Positions 1-7,867 are shown, numbered from the stretch's first letter. The stretch is 15,443 bases of DNA from Gallionella sp. (GCA_025362155.1 JANYHX010000100.1:1-15443), one strand, 5' to 3'. The notes: generated by a model from the letters alone, not told the origin. Made by a program: numbers and translations.

Positions 1-295
1 CCCCTAACAGAATGGCGTTCTGGTAATTAAAAAACTTCCTGGGGTCAATGCTATTTTTGACATCACGCAACAACAGCCACGCAACGGCGACATTGACCAG
101 CAACACCACAATTTCGAGAAATAGCACATCGCTGTTGATTACTTCATTAACGCCGTTGCTAAACCGGTAGTGAAACCCTGCAAAGATGAGCGTTTTAATA
201 TCCGTGAACGAGAAGGAATCAAACGGTGGGAACAGCCATATCACAATGAGATTGGCTGCGCCCAGCCCTAATGCAATTTTTTGTTTGAGGTTCAT
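1..295 (-). CDS. Small membrane protein of unknown function (3' end outside window)
   Basis: An open reading frame starts at the ATG at 295-293 and runs off the left edge without a stop, giving 98 visible residues (MNLKQKIALGLG...). Two hydrophobic stretches, about residues 6-23 and 57-76, look like transmembrane helices. They are separated by a polar stretch with several aromatic residues, and a basic, polar tail (RDVKNSIDPRKFF) follows helix 2. This is a typical pattern for a small inner-membrane protein. A purine-rich GGGAAA lies about 7 bases before the ATG and may be the ribosome binding site. The gene lies 44 bases downstream of a possible 56-residue ORF on the same strand. I do not recognise the family and assign no function. 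The hydrophobic pattern, clean frame and start support a real gene. Confidence 0.7.
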   Translation of the reverse strand, partial: MNLKQKIALGLGAANLIVIWLFPPFDSFSFTDIKTLIFAGFHYRFSNGVNEVINSDVLFLEIVVLLVNVAVAWLLLRDVKNSIDPRKFFNYQNAILLG

Positions 296-339
296 GAAAA
301 TTTCCCGGGGGAATTTCGGATAAAAAATGCAATGACCCT

Positions 340-510
340 TCAACCCATTGCCTCTGAAAGCGCTTGTTCTTGTGGCTTATCCACCATTCTCCTGAGTACT
401 TTTCTGCGCTCGGTCAGAACCAACCCACCCATTTTTCCTATCGTCAGCCACGGCCCTTTCGTCCCGAACGGGTTTGCTTTGCGGCGATCAGTTCCGTTTC
501 TTAAATTCAT
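340..510 (-). CDS. Possible 56-residue basic small protein, unknown function
   Basis: A complete short frame runs from the ATG at 510-508 to a TGA at 342-340. It encodes MNLRNGTDRRKANPFGTKG... and ends in ALSEAMG. The product is soluble-looking, rich in Arg and Lys, with no hydrophobic segment and no cysteines. AAGGG sits about 7 bases upstream of the ATG, a fair ribosome binding site. The frame points the same way as the membrane protein gene that begins 44 bases downstream, so the two could be cotranscribed. The opposite strand has a competing 77-codon frame from a TTG (281-514). I favour the minus-strand frame because of its ATG, ribosome binding site and neighbour orientation. No family was recognised, and conservation in relatives would decide whether it is real. 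Confidence 0.45.
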   Translation of the reverse strand: MNLRNGTDRRKANPFGTKGPWLTIGKMGGLVLTERRKVLRRMVDKPQEQALSEAMG

Positions 511-580
511 CTGACTACCCTTACGTAAATAGTATTCGAAGAGAACAAGCTTAGGCGGAGTGGATTAAACGTTATATTTT

Positions 581-610
581 ATTCCATGGCAAGCGACCTG
601 TTGATGTCAA
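581..610 (-). promoter_or_regulatory. Weak candidate sigma-70 promoter for the left-edge minus-strand genes
   Basis: On the minus strand a perfect TTGACA (610-605) is followed after 18 bases by TGGAAT (586-581), four of six matches to the -10 consensus. It lies about 70 bases upstream of the possible 56-residue ORF, in the only divergent intergenic region here (511-675). The rest of that region is AT-rich and shows no other clear box pair. The -10 match is poor, so confidence is low. Confidence 0.25.
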
Positions 611-637
611 TATGCCCGGTAATAATGCTGAGCGGTG

Positions 638-675
638 TTAAAATCGCGCTCCAAAATTTTTCGTGCGATTTTTAA
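638..675 (+). promoter_or_regulatory. Leader hairpin abutting the ybiT start codon
   Basis: TTAAAATCGC (638-647) and GCGATTTTTAA (665-675) are complementary apart from one bulged base. Together they form a roughly 10-bp stem with a 17-base loop that ends directly before the ATG at 676. No Shine-Dalgarno-like sequence is visible in the 25 bases before that ATG, and an in-frame TAA at 673-675 rules out a start further upstream. The hairpin would therefore overlap the ribosome landing region. A role in translational control is inference; an AT-rich chance palindrome is the alternative. Confidence 0.4.
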
Positions 676-2271
676 ATGCTTTCCACCGCCAACATTACTA
701 TGCAGTTTGGGGCGAAACCCCTGTTTGAAAACGTTTCTGTCAAATTCGGCGACGGCAATCGCTACGGGCTGATCGGCGCGAACGGCTGCGGCAAATCCAC
801 ATTCATTCGTATCCTGGGGCGCGATCTGGAGCAGAGCTCGGGCGAAGTGATGCTGGACAAGAGCGAACGCCTCGGCAAACTGCGCCAGGATCAATTCGCT
901 TTCGAGGACATGCGCGTATTGGATGTGGTGATGATGGGGCATGCCGAAATGTGGGCGGCAATGGAGGAGCGTGATGCGATCTATGCCAACCCGGATGCCA
1001 GCGAAGAAGATTACATGCGCGCCGCCGATCTTGAAGCGGAATTTGCCGAATACGACGGCTACACCGCCGAACCACGCGCTGGCGAGCTGTTGCTCGGCGT
1101 GGGTATTCCGATTGAATTGCATCAGGGGACTATGAGCGCAGTCGCCCCCGGTTTCAAATTGCGCGTGCTGCTGGCGCAGGCGCTGTTTTCCAACCCGGAC
1201 ATTTTATTGCTCGACGAGCCGACCAACAATCTCGACATCAACACCATACGCTGGCTGGAAAATATTCTCAATGCGCGCACTTGTACCATGGTGATCATCT
1301 CGCATGACCGCCACTTCCTGAATAGCGTGTGTACCCACATGTCCGATCTGGATTACGGCAAGATCACTACCTATCCTGGTACCTACGACGAATACATGCT
1401 GGCCGCCACCCAGGCGCGTGAGCAGCAGTCGTCGGACAATGCCAAGGCCAAGGAAAAGGTCGCCGAATTGAAAGCCTTCGTGGCGCGCTTCTCGGCGAAT
1501 GCGTCCAAGGCCAAGCAGGCCACCTCGCGCGCGCGCCAGATCGACAAAATTAAAATAGAAGATATCAAGCCGTCCAGCCGCCAGTATCCCTTCCGCTTTG
1601 AATACGACGAGCGCGAAAAATTGCATCGCACTGCAGTGGAAGTGCAGAAAATGGCGAAGGGCTACGACAAAATGCTTTTTTCCAACGTGAACTTCCGTAT
1701 TGATGCGGGTGAGAAAGTTGCGATCATCGGCCCGAACGGTATTGGCAAGACCACGCTGTTGCGCTGTCTGGCGGGCCAATTGCAACCCGACACCGGCACC
1801 ATCAAATGGACGGATAAAGCCAAGATCGGTTATTACGCGCAGGATCACACCGCCGATTTTGCCAAGGATGAAAGCATGACCGACTGGATGACCTATTGGC
1901 GCGGCCCGAACGATGACGACCAGACCGTGCGCGCCACGCTGGGCCGATTGCTGTTCTCCGGTGACGATGCCAAGAAGCGCGTAAAGGTGTTGTCCGGTGG
2001 CGAGAAGGGGCGCATGCTGTTCGGCAAGTTGATGCTGCAAAAGAATAACGTGCTGCTGATGGACGAGCCGACCAACCACATGGATATGGAATCCATAGAG
2101 TCGCTCAACACCGCGTTGCTGGAATACAAAGGCACGCTGATGTTCGTCAGCCATGACCGCGAATTCGTTTCCTCGCTGGCGACGCGCATCATCGAAATCA
2201 CCGCCAAAGGTATCTCCGATTACCATGGCACGTATGAAGAGTATTTGCGTGACCAGGGGATGGCGCTGTAA
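676..2271 (+). CDS. ybiT: ABC-F family ATPase, YbiT type
   Basis: A 531-residue soluble protein with two tandem ABC ATPase domains and no membrane segments, the ABC-F layout. Domain 1 has Walker [10 protein letters not shown] (34-42) and a Walker B with [11 protein letters not shown] near 177-187. Domain 2 has GPNGIGKTT (352-360), signature LSGGE (439-443), [11 protein letters not shown] (460-470) and SHDRE (492-496). The domain 1 signature is the degenerate [11 protein letters not shown], as in E. coli YbiT. A charged linker, about 240-300 ([23 protein letters not shown]), matches the P-site tRNA interaction motif region. The N-terminus ([25 protein letters not shown]) closely follows remembered E. 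coli YbiT, and overall length fits. ABC-F proteins of this group bind the ribosomal E site and help relieve stalled translation; the exact role of YbiT is less certain. The start is fixed by an in-frame stop just upstream. No ribosome binding site is visible, and murI follows 58 bases later. Confidence 0.92.
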   Translation: MLSTANITMQFGAKPLFENVSVKFGDGNRYGLIGANGCGKSTFIRILGRDLEQSSGEVMLDKSERLGKLRQDQFAFEDMRVLDVVMMGHAEMWAAMEERDAIYANPDASEEDYMRAADLEAEFAEYDGYTAEPRAGELLLGVGIPIELHQGTMSAVAPGFKLRVLLAQALFSNPDILLLDEPTNNLDINTIRWLENILNARTCTMVIISHDRHFLNSVCTHMSDLDYGKITTYPGTYDEYMLAATQAREQQSSDNAKAKEKVAELKAFVARFSANASKAKQATSRARQIDKIKIEDIKPSSRQYPFRFEYDEREKLHRTAVEVQKMAKGYDKMLFSNVNFRIDAGEKVAIIGPNGIGKTTLLRCLAGQLQPDTGTIKWTDKAKIGYYAQDHTADFAKDESMTDWMTYWRGPNDDDQTVRATLGRLLFSGDDAKKRVKVLSGGEKGRMLFGKLMLQKNNVLLMDEPTNHMDMESIESLNTALLEYKGTLMFVSHDREFVSSLATRIIEITAKGISDYHGTYEEYLRDQGMAL

Positions 2272-2329
2272 TCAATTCAATTTCCGTTTGAGTTGCGTTT
2301 GCAGTTTATAGAAGTAGGGTGGGCGCAGC

Positions 2330-3124
2330 ATGTCAGGAGTAATCGGTGTTTTTGATTCCGGAGTCGGCGGACTTTCCGTGCTGCATCATATTCGCCTGCA
2401 GTTTCCAAACGCACGCCTGATTTATGTTGCCGATTCCGCCCACGTCCCCTACGGCGGCAAGCCGACCCATTACATCGAGCGGCGCGCGCATACGCTCACC
2501 CGCTTTCTCATCTCCCAAGGCACAGATGCCATCGTCATTGCCTGCAACACCGCGACTGCGGCAGCTGTTGCCAGCCTGCGAGAACATTTCAGCATTCCCA
2601 TCGTGGGCATGGAACCAGCAGTCAAGCCAGCCGTTACGGCCACCAGGAGTGGGGTAGTCGGCGTGCTGGCGACTATCGGCACCCTGGAGAGTGCGCGCTT
2701 CGCGGCATTACTGGACCGCTACGCCGGAGAGGTCGAGATCGTCACTCAGAGCTGTCCCGGGTTGGTCGAACAGGTAGAACAGGGTGACTTGGACAGCTTG
2801 CGCACCCGCAAACTGATCGAGCGTTACACATCACCGTTGCTGGCGCGTGGCGCCGACACCCTGATCCTCGGTTGCACCCATTATTCGTTCCTCACACCGT
2901 TGATTCGTGATGTAGTAGGCGAGCATACTGCACTGGTGGATACTGGCGCAGCGGTTGCACGCCAACTGCTGCGACGCATCGAAGCTGAATTGCCTGACCG
3001 TACAGCAGGCGATGCTACGGCACGATTCTTCACCAGCGGCAATGCGGCACTGGCTACACGCATCATGTCGTCGTTGTGGGACGATAGCGTGGTGGCACAA
3101 CAGCTGCCGCAGACATATTTATAA
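2330..3124 (+). CDS. murI: Glutamate racemase
   Basis: A 264-residue protein of the aspartate/glutamate racemase fold. It interconverts L- and D-glutamate in the cytoplasm, supplying D-Glu for peptidoglycan. Visible family motifs are the N-terminal IGVFDSGVGGLSV (Asp9-Ser10), the first catalytic cysteine in ACNTATA (Cys72) and the second in GCTHYSFL (Cys182, with His184). PYGGK after the first strand is also typical. Length is normal for the family. The ATG at 2330 is preceded by AGGGTGG at a good distance. The gene lies 58 bases after ybiT and 49 bases before purU on the same strand, so the three may be cotranscribed, although the functions are not obviously linked. Nothing looks damaged. 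Confidence 0.95.
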   Translation: MSGVIGVFDSGVGGLSVLHHIRLQFPNARLIYVADSAHVPYGGKPTHYIERRAHTLTRFLISQGTDAIVIACNTATAAAVASLREHFSIPIVGMEPAVKPAVTATRSGVVGVLATIGTLESARFAALLDRYAGEVEIVTQSCPGLVEQVEQGDLDSLRTRKLIERYTSPLLARGADTLILGCTHYSFLTPLIRDVVGEHTALVDTGAAVARQLLRRIEAELPDRTAGDATARFFTSGNAALATRIMSSLWDDSVVAQQLPQTYL

Positions 3125-3173
3125 GCGGGCGAATTTTTTCGCTACAATCCGACGCAATCAAAAAGGGATACGC

Positions 3174-4040
3174 ATGTCTACCCGCTACCTTACCCTGACC
3201 ACGTCCTGCCCGGACCGCGCAGGCATCATCGCCGCAGTGAGTGGATTCATCGCCCAACACGGCGGCTTCATCGTCGAAGCCAGTTATCACACCGAGCAGG
3301 AGGCGCAGCGTTTTTTTATGCGCCAGGAGATCCGTGCCGACTCCTTGCCGTTCGATGCCGGCGAGTTCCGGTACCGTTTTGTGACGCTGGCGCAGGAGTT
3401 CGACATGACCTGGCAGCTTTCCGATTCTGCCATCAAAAAGCGCTTGGTGATTCTGGTGAGCAAGCAGGATCATTGCCTCGACGATCTTCTGCATCGCTGG
3501 CGCAGTGGCGAATTACTGGTGGATATCCCCTGCGTGATTTCCAACCACGAAGACCTGCGCGGCTTTGTCGAATGGCACGGCATTCCATTCCACTATGTGG
3601 CGATGCCCCATAATAATGAGCCAGACAAGGCCGCAGCATTTGCAGAAATTGCGCGGCTTTTTGACGAGGTGCGTGGCGATGTGATGGTGCTGGCGCGCTT
3701 CATGCAAATTGTGCCGCCCGATTTATGCACCCGATATGCCGGCCGCATCATCAATATCCATCACAGTTTTTTGCCTTCTTTCAGCGGCGCCAAGCCTTAC
3801 CACCAGGCGTACCATCGTGGTGTGAAGCTGATCGGCGCGACCAGCCATTATATTTCCGACGAGCTGGATGCAGGCCCGATCATTGAGCAGGACACGGTTC
3901 GCATCGACCATGGCGACACCGTCGAGGACATGGTGCGCTACGGCAAGGACATCGAAAAGGCCGTGCTCGCGCGCGGCCTGCGCTACCACGTGGAAGATCG
4001 GGTGCTGCTGTGCGGAAACAAGACGGTCGTGTTCCGCTAG
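3174..4040 (+). CDS. purU: Formyltetrahydrofolate deformylase
   Basis: A 288-residue protein that hydrolyses 10-formyl-THF to THF and formate, balancing the one-carbon pool and feeding formate to PurT. The N-terminal ACT domain (about 1-85) begins with RYLTLTTSCPDRAGIIAAVS, the usual PurU opening. The C-terminal formyltransferase domain (about 87-288) carries Asn184 and His186/187 in NIHHSFLPSF, and Asp232 in DELDAGPIIEQD, the Asn-His-Asp set of the family. The frame stays open upstream to 2955 inside murI. The ATG at 3174 is preferred because AAGGGA lies about 7 bases upstream and the protein then begins as family members do. The gene is last in the plus-strand group and converges on the TSUP gene. 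Confidence 0.94.
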   Translation: MSTRYLTLTTSCPDRAGIIAAVSGFIAQHGGFIVEASYHTEQEAQRFFMRQEIRADSLPFDAGEFRYRFVTLAQEFDMTWQLSDSAIKKRLVILVSKQDHCLDDLLHRWRSGELLVDIPCVISNHEDLRGFVEWHGIPFHYVAMPHNNEPDKAAAFAEIARLFDEVRGDVMVLARFMQIVPPDLCTRYAGRIINIHHSFLPSFSGAKPYHQAYHRGVKLIGATSHYISDELDAGPIIEQDTVRIDHGDTVEDMVRYGKDIEKAVLARGLRYHVEDRVLLCGNKTVVFR

Positions 4041-4046
4041 TATTAA

Positions 4047-4085
4047 GATTGAAGCTATTTAGCCCGTTAGGGCTGGACTTCAATC
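4047..4085. terminator. Candidate bidirectional hairpin between convergent genes
   Basis: GATTGAAG (4047-4054) and CTTCAATC (4078-4085) are exact inverted copies. Inside them AGCCC (4061-4065) pairs with GGGCT (4070-4074) around a GTTA loop. The structure lies just after the purU stop and overlaps the stop codon of the convergent TSUP gene, the right place to end transcripts from both sides. Neither strand shows a good T-run after the stem, so it may act as a pause or 3' stabiliser and not as a classical intrinsic terminator. Confidence 0.45.
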
Positions 4086-4830
4086 ATGTAAAGATGAGCT
4101 TCATGCCAGCAATGAGCAAGACCAGCGCTAAAAAACGCTTGATGACTACGGGTTTAAAGCGGCGGCTGCCGAGATAGGATCCGATCACGCCGCCTACTGC
4201 GGCGGCGACAAAAAGTGGAAGGATAAAGGGAGGAAAAGTTTTTATATTTGCAAAATAGCCGAGCAGCCCGGCTATGGAATTAACCAAAATAAATAATGCG
4301 GAAACTGCCGCGGCGGTCTTTACTTCGGCCCATCCCATGAACAACAGTATAGGGGTGAGGAATATCCCCCCGCCCGTGCCGGTCAGGCCAGAAAAAAATC
4401 CTATGCCTGCACCTACCCCTACCCCTACCCCTATGGCCTGTGAGCGTGACGGAGGAGAAATTTGTTTGTCGCGTGGCACTTCAAACAGAAAGCGCAGCGC
4501 CGAAAAAATCAGCACCAGTCCGAGGAGAATTTTGAGGATGTGGGTTGGCAGGCTGACATAGCCACCGAGAAACGCGAACGGTACAGCAAGAATCGCAAAT
4601 GGCCAGAACAAGCGCCACGAAAAATGACCCGCCTTGAAAAACTGCCAGGCAGCGATGGAGGCCACCAAAATGTTCAGTGCCAAAGACGTAGGCTTGATCA
4701 CCGTCGGCGCCAATGAAAGCAGGGACATCACGGCGATATAACCGGAGGCGCCGGCATGACCCACCGATGAATACAGCATCGCAATGACAAAAATGCCAGC
4801 AATTAATAGGAGGAGGATTTCAGGTGGCAT
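4084..4830 (-). CDS. TSUP (TauE/SafE) family membrane permease
   Basis: A 248-residue, very hydrophobic protein with about seven to eight membrane helices. The paired, glycine-rich half-repeats typical of TauE/SafE (TSUP) permeases are visible: SSVGHAGASGYIAVMSLL near the N-terminus and FFSGLTGTGGGIFLTPILL in the middle. TSUP proteins move sulfite, sulfoacetate, other sulfur compounds or unknown organic anions across the inner membrane. The substrate cannot be read from the sequence. The frame is open upstream to 4926, but that would overlap mogA by 53 bases. The ATG at 4830, giving MPPEILLLLIAGIF, places the first helix properly, though no Shine-Dalgarno sequence precedes it. It lies 43 bases after mogA and may be translated by coupling. 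A CTACCC hexamer repeat in this gene encodes Gly-Val pairs between two helices. Confidence 0.85.
   Translation of the reverse strand: MPPEILLLLIAGIFVIAMLYSSVGHAGASGYIAVMSLLSLAPTVIKPTSLALNILVASIAAWQFFKAGHFSWRLFWPFAILAVPFAFLGGYVSLPTHILKILLGLVLIFSALRFLFEVPRDKQISPPSRSQAIGVGVGVGAGIGFFSGLTGTGGGIFLTPILLFMGWAEVKTAAAVSALFILVNSIAGLLGYFANIKTFPPFILPLFVAAAVGGVIGSYLGSRRFKPVVIKRFLALVLLIAGMKLIFT
4413..4436. repeat. Hexanucleotide tandem repeat in the TSUP gene
   Basis: Three exact CTACCC units (4413-4430) are followed by a degenerate fourth, CTATGG. On the coding strand they give alternating Gly-Val codons (GVGVGVGAGIG) just before the FFSGLTGTGGG motif. The unit of six keeps the frame, so slippage would change the number of Gly-Val pairs and not switch the gene off. 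Confidence 0.8.
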
Positions 4831-4873
4831 AGGAGAAATGTGCGCGTCAATTATCCGTTCTGATAAAACCCCA

Positions 4874-5443
4874 TCAAACTTTGGCCGCCGCATGCGCAGG
4901 CCGAAACGCGGTACATTGCTGCGCATCCGATTCCAGATACGCGCCGCCGATCAAATCGATGCAATAGGGAATGGCGGGAAATACCGCTTGCAGGCAATCG
5001 GCAATCGCGGAGGGCTTGCCGGGCAGATTGATGATCAGGCTTTGCCCGCGTATGCCTGCAGCCTGTCGTGACAGAATCGCAGTGGGCACAAACTTGAGTG
5101 AGGCGCTGCGCATCAGCTCCCCGAAACCAGGCATCATTTTGCTGCATACCGCTGCTGTGGCTTCCGGTGTGACATCTCGCAACGCCGGGCCGGTGCCGCC
5201 GGTGGTGACGATCAAACAACATCGCTCCACATCGCTCAACTCGCGCAAGGCCGCTTCGATCTGCGCCTGTTCATCGGGAATAATTTTAGCGACCGCCTGC
5301 CATGGACTGCTCAGCACGCGCGTGAACCACGCATGGATCGCCGGGCCGCCTTTATCCTCGTATTCACCACGACTGGCACGATCCGAAATGGTTAAAATTC
5401 CAATGCGCGCCAAATGCGAATTTTCTTTCACACGGCCTTTCAC
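4874..5443 (-). CDS. mogA: Molybdopterin adenylyltransferase
   Basis: A 189-residue MogA/MoaB-fold protein. It adenylates molybdopterin using MgATP, giving MPT-AMP as the substrate for MoeA. Motifs include IGILTISDRASRGEYEDKGGPA at the N-terminus, TTGGTGPALRDVTPEAT in the middle (the MPT-binding GGTG loop with catalytic Asp), MPGFGELMR, TAILSRQ and LPGKPSAI, and a proline-containing AFRP near the C-terminus. The order and wording match E. coli Mog more than MoaB. The start is GTG at 5443-5441, overlapping the moeA stop (ATGTGA), with GAGGAGG 4-5 bases before it. A second in-frame GTG four codons later is too far from that site. The overlap implies translational coupling to moeA. Confidence 0.93.
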   Translation of the reverse strand: MKGRVKENSHLARIGILTISDRASRGEYEDKGGPAIHAWFTRVLSSPWQAVAKIIPDEQAQIEAALRELSDVERCCLIVTTGGTGPALRDVTPEATAAVCSKMMPGFGELMRSASLKFVPTAILSRQAAGIRGQSLIINLPGKPSAIADCLQAVFPAIPYCIDLIGGAYLESDAQQCTAFRPAHAAAKV

Positions 5444-6735
5444 ATTGCCTCCTCAATACCGCTATGCGCCTGAAAGCTTGTGCCATCGAGCAATTGCACC
5501 CGCGCCTGGCTGCCTGCAGCGAGGCCATGGCTGTCACTGGGAACAAACAGCAAACCATCGGCATGTGCCATGGACAGCAGCACACCGCTACCCTGTGAAC
5601 CGGTAGCATGAGCTATACAGGCAGGGTCATCGGACATTGCATTGCGAGCCGCGTCATTTCTGCTCAGTGTAACCCGCACAAACTCGGCGCGTCCGGGACG
5701 ATGCTGAATGGGATGCGCCAATTGTGCGGTTATGGTGCGCCGGTAAATACGCGGATTTCCCATCATGCGGCGCAGCGCAGGCGCGACAAATTGCTCGAAA
5801 CACACCATGCCGGAAACCGGATTGCCGGGCAAACAAAATACGCTGCTGGAGGATGTGGTGCCGAACGCAAGTGGGTGGCCGGGACGTATCGCCACACGCC
5901 AGAAATGCATTTGTACGCCCAAGGCTTGGAGGACAGGCCGCACGAAATCATAAATACCTACCGAGGTTCCACCGGAAACCAGCAATACATCGAACTCCAA
6001 ACCGCGTTTTAGATATTGCGATAATTCCTGCGCCTCATCACGGGCAATGCCGAGTAAGGTTGGCTCTATCCCCAATGCCTGCACTTGCGCCATTAACGTG
6101 TAACTGTTGGCATCGGGAATCTTGTTGGGATCAAATGGGTCGTGCAAGCCCTCCAGCTCATCGCCGCTGGATAAAATCGCCACGTGTGGACGGCGATGCA
6201 CTAAAATTTCAGCGCACTTCAACATCGCCAGAATGCCCAATCCCCCCGGCGTTATCTCGATGCCCTCATTGAACACCACTGCCCCGTTGCGCAGATTTTC
6301 ACCGCGCAGGCGAATATCTGCGCCTGGCTTGGCCGACTGATTAACTTGCACAGCGCCGTCACTTTGCAGTTGTGTGTCCTCGACCCGGATGACGGCGTCG
6401 GCTCCTTGCGGAATCGGAGCACCCGTCATGATGCGCGCGCACTGCCCGGTCGATATCATCTTCGTGGGCATGGCTCCCGCCTTGATGTCTTCAATGACGT
6501 CCAGAGTGGCAGGAATGCTATGTAAATCGGCGGCGCGCAGCGCATATCCATCCATTGCCGAAACATCATAAGGAGGATGATCGCGGTTAGAGCTGATAGA
6601 TTCAGCCAACACGCGTCCTAAAGATTTTTCCAGCTTGACCGGTTCCACACCCAAGGTAGCAGTGTGTTGAAGGATGCATTGTTGCGCGGCAGTCAGTGAC
6701 AGATATTCTGAAAAGTTTTCCATACGTTTTTCCAT
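5440..6735 (-). CDS. moeA: Molybdopterin molybdotransferase
   Basis: A 431-residue MoeA that inserts molybdate into MPT-AMP made by MogA, giving Mo-molybdopterin. Visible motifs are DVSAMDGYAL (57-66), MTGAPIPQGADAV (103-115), SSGDEL (189-194), SGGTSVG followed by Asp263, and LPGNPVSG (302-309). These are in the usual order of the MoeA N, III and IV domains, and length is normal. The ATG at 6735 lies 8 bases after the mobA stop. A second ATG four codons later is an alternative start, and neither has a strong ribosome binding site. The 3' end overlaps mogA. A low-complexity TTSSSSVF stretch lies just before the PGNP motif. The protein is cytosolic and should work directly with the MogA encoded next to it. 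Confidence 0.95.
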   Translation of the reverse strand: MEKRMENFSEYLSLTAAQQCILQHTATLGVEPVKLEKSLGRVLAESISSNRDHPPYDVSAMDGYALRAADLHSIPATLDVIEDIKAGAMPTKMISTGQCARIMTGAPIPQGADAVIRVEDTQLQSDGAVQVNQSAKPGADIRLRGENLRNGAVVFNEGIEITPGGLGILAMLKCAEILVHRRPHVAILSSGDELEGLHDPFDPNKIPDANSYTLMAQVQALGIEPTLLGIARDEAQELSQYLKRGLEFDVLLVSGGTSVGIYDFVRPVLQALGVQMHFWRVAIRPGHPLAFGTTSSSSVFCLPGNPVSGMVCFEQFVAPALRRMMGNPRIYRRTITAQLAHPIQHRPGRAEFVRVTLSRNDAARNAMSDDPACIAHATGSQGSGVLLSMAHADGLLFVPSDSHGLAAGSQARVQLLDGTSFQAHSGIEEAM

Positions 6736-6743
6736 GAGGCCTA

Positions 6744-7358
6744 TTATTCCAGGTGCCTAACCATACCTTGTGCAATGGTTAAATTGCCTTGCGCCGTGAT
6801 TAAGTCTTGTGGCGTATCCAGATCAAAAAAGCTACGCAGCTGCGGATCGGTGCGGCGTATCTGTGTTTCATCCACAAAACACACATGCAAATTTCGGATC
6901 GCACTCAACAGGCTTTTGTCGCCCAACGCTAGGCTGGCGCGCATCACGGGAATACAACCAGTTGAATAAAATGCCGCCAGTGGTTGCAACTGTCCATGTA
7001 CGACAGGGATAATCGCCTGTTGTTGCGCGCGATTCGCTGCCAACTGTTCGATCAAAGCAGGTGATACAAAAGGCATGTCGCATCCCACTACAAATGCCCA
7101 AGGCGTAGCAATTCGACTCAATGTGGTTACGAGGCCGGTCAACGGCCCGCCGTTGTCTTGCGTATCGCAGACCTGCGGCAAAGAAATTTCCGGGCGGATT
7201 TGACGTACGCTGACGAGGGTCACGGGAAATAATTGCTGCATGGTTGCCATCACCGTCTGCATCAGCGTTTGGCCCGCAAATAGCAACGTAGCCTTGTCGC
7301 GTCCCATGCGCCGCGAATCGCCGCCCGCCAGAATAATTGCGGTGCAATCGTTAATCAT
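6744..7358 (-). CDS. mobA: Molybdenum cofactor guanylyltransferase
   Basis: A 204-residue nucleotidyltransferase that attaches GMP to Mo-molybdopterin to form the bis-MGD cofactor used by DMSO-reductase-family enzymes. The N-terminus has the GTP-binding signature IILAGGDSRRMGRDKA (8-23, Lys22). GGPLTGL (70-76) and VGCDMPFVSP (91-100, metal-binding Asp94) follow in family order. ATG 7358 overlaps the mobB stop as ATGA, and AAGGAG lies about 8 bases before it. MobA is needed only where MGD enzymes exist, which fits the nitrate reductase gene upstream in the same operon. The stop precedes moeA by 8 bases. Confidence 0.94.
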   Translation of the reverse strand: MINDCTAIILAGGDSRRMGRDKATLLFAGQTLMQTVMATMQQLFPVTLVSVRQIRPEISLPQVCDTQDNGGPLTGLVTTLSRIATPWAFVVGCDMPFVSPALIEQLAANRAQQQAIIPVVHGQLQPLAAFYSTGCIPVMRASLALGDKSLLSAIRNLHVCFVDETQIRRTDPQLRSFFDLDTPQDLITAQGNLTIAQGMVRHLE

Positions 7359-7867
7359 GCCTCGCTCCTTTCTAGCGCGAATGTGTCGGTAACAAACCGG
7401 GCGATACCTGCGACGTCGTCCAGACTGAAATGCGGCAAGTGCATCGCGATGGTTTGAACATCGGTCACCATCGCGATCAGGCCATCGTCAACTGCACAAC
7501 GTGGGGCTGTGCAACACGCCTTGCGCAGTACTTCGATCTTGGCGCATTTCGCTTGGGAAAAACCTTCGGCCAGCACCAAGTCCATGTCGAAGAAATAACG
7601 CTGCGCCAGTTGTTCGAGTTGTGAATATTCGATGGCATCGGTGACCAATTGCATCCCCACTGGTGTCAGCAACATGCTTGCGGCAGCGCCTGCCTGTTTA
7701 TGCCGCCAGCTGTCTTTTCCTGACGAGTCGAGAGCTACGTGATGGTGCGTATGCTTGATCGTCGCGATTCGAAGCCCGGCTTTATTTAATACAGGCAGCA
7801 ACTTTTCGATCAAGATGGTTTTACCTGAACCGGAATGGCCGACGATGGCAATTACTACAGTTGTCAT
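7355..7867 (-). CDS. mobB: MobB, GTP-binding partner of MobA
   Basis: A 170-residue P-loop GTPase-like protein. Walker A is VGHSGSGKT (9-17), followed by TIKHTHHHVALDSSGKDSWRH, the MobB switch-like region, and DLVLAEGF (96-103) as the Walker B-like strand. MobB binds GTP and the MobA protein; it is helpful but not essential for MGD synthesis in E. coli. The frame is open to 7906, but the ATG at 7867 is chosen because AGAGG lies 5 bases upstream and the protein then starts with MTTVVIAIVGHSG as expected. That ribosome binding site lies within the inverted-repeat arm of the element at 7868-8009, so access to it may be controlled by RNA folding. The 3' end overlaps mobA (ATGA). Confidence 0.93.
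   Translation of the reverse strand: MTTVVIAIVGHSGSGKTILIEKLLPVLNKAGLRIATIKHTHHHVALDSSGKDSWRHKQAGAAASMLLTPVGMQLVTDAIEYSQLEQLAQRYFFDMDLVLAEGFSQAKCAKIEVLRKACCTAPRCAVDDGLIAMVTDVQTIAMHLPHFSLDDVAGIARFVTDTFALERSEA

Noticed and set aside
281..514. 77-codon plus-strand frame starting at TTG
   Set aside because: It has a TTG start and no good ribosome binding site. It overlaps the start of the minus-strand membrane protein gene and lies opposite a minus-strand frame with an ATG and a ribosome binding site. The product has no recognisable features.
1204..2226. 340-codon minus-strand frame antisense to ybiT
   Set aside because: It is a shadow of the strongly recognisable ABC-F gene. Its composition (many His, Gly, Val and Arg) is typical of the reverse frame of a GC-biased gene, and it shows no motif or ribosome binding site.
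3129..3148. Small hairpin (GCGAA-TTTT-TTCGC) and TACAAT as terminator or promoter between murI and purU
   Set aside because: The stem is only 5 bp without a following T-run, and no acceptable -35 box lies at the right distance from TACAAT. Chance is as likely.
2955..3173. 73-codon upstream extension of purU
   Set aside because: It lies within murI, reads as a Cys/Arg-rich out-of-frame translation, and is unnecessary because the ATG at 3174 has a good ribosome binding site and gives the standard PurU N-terminus.
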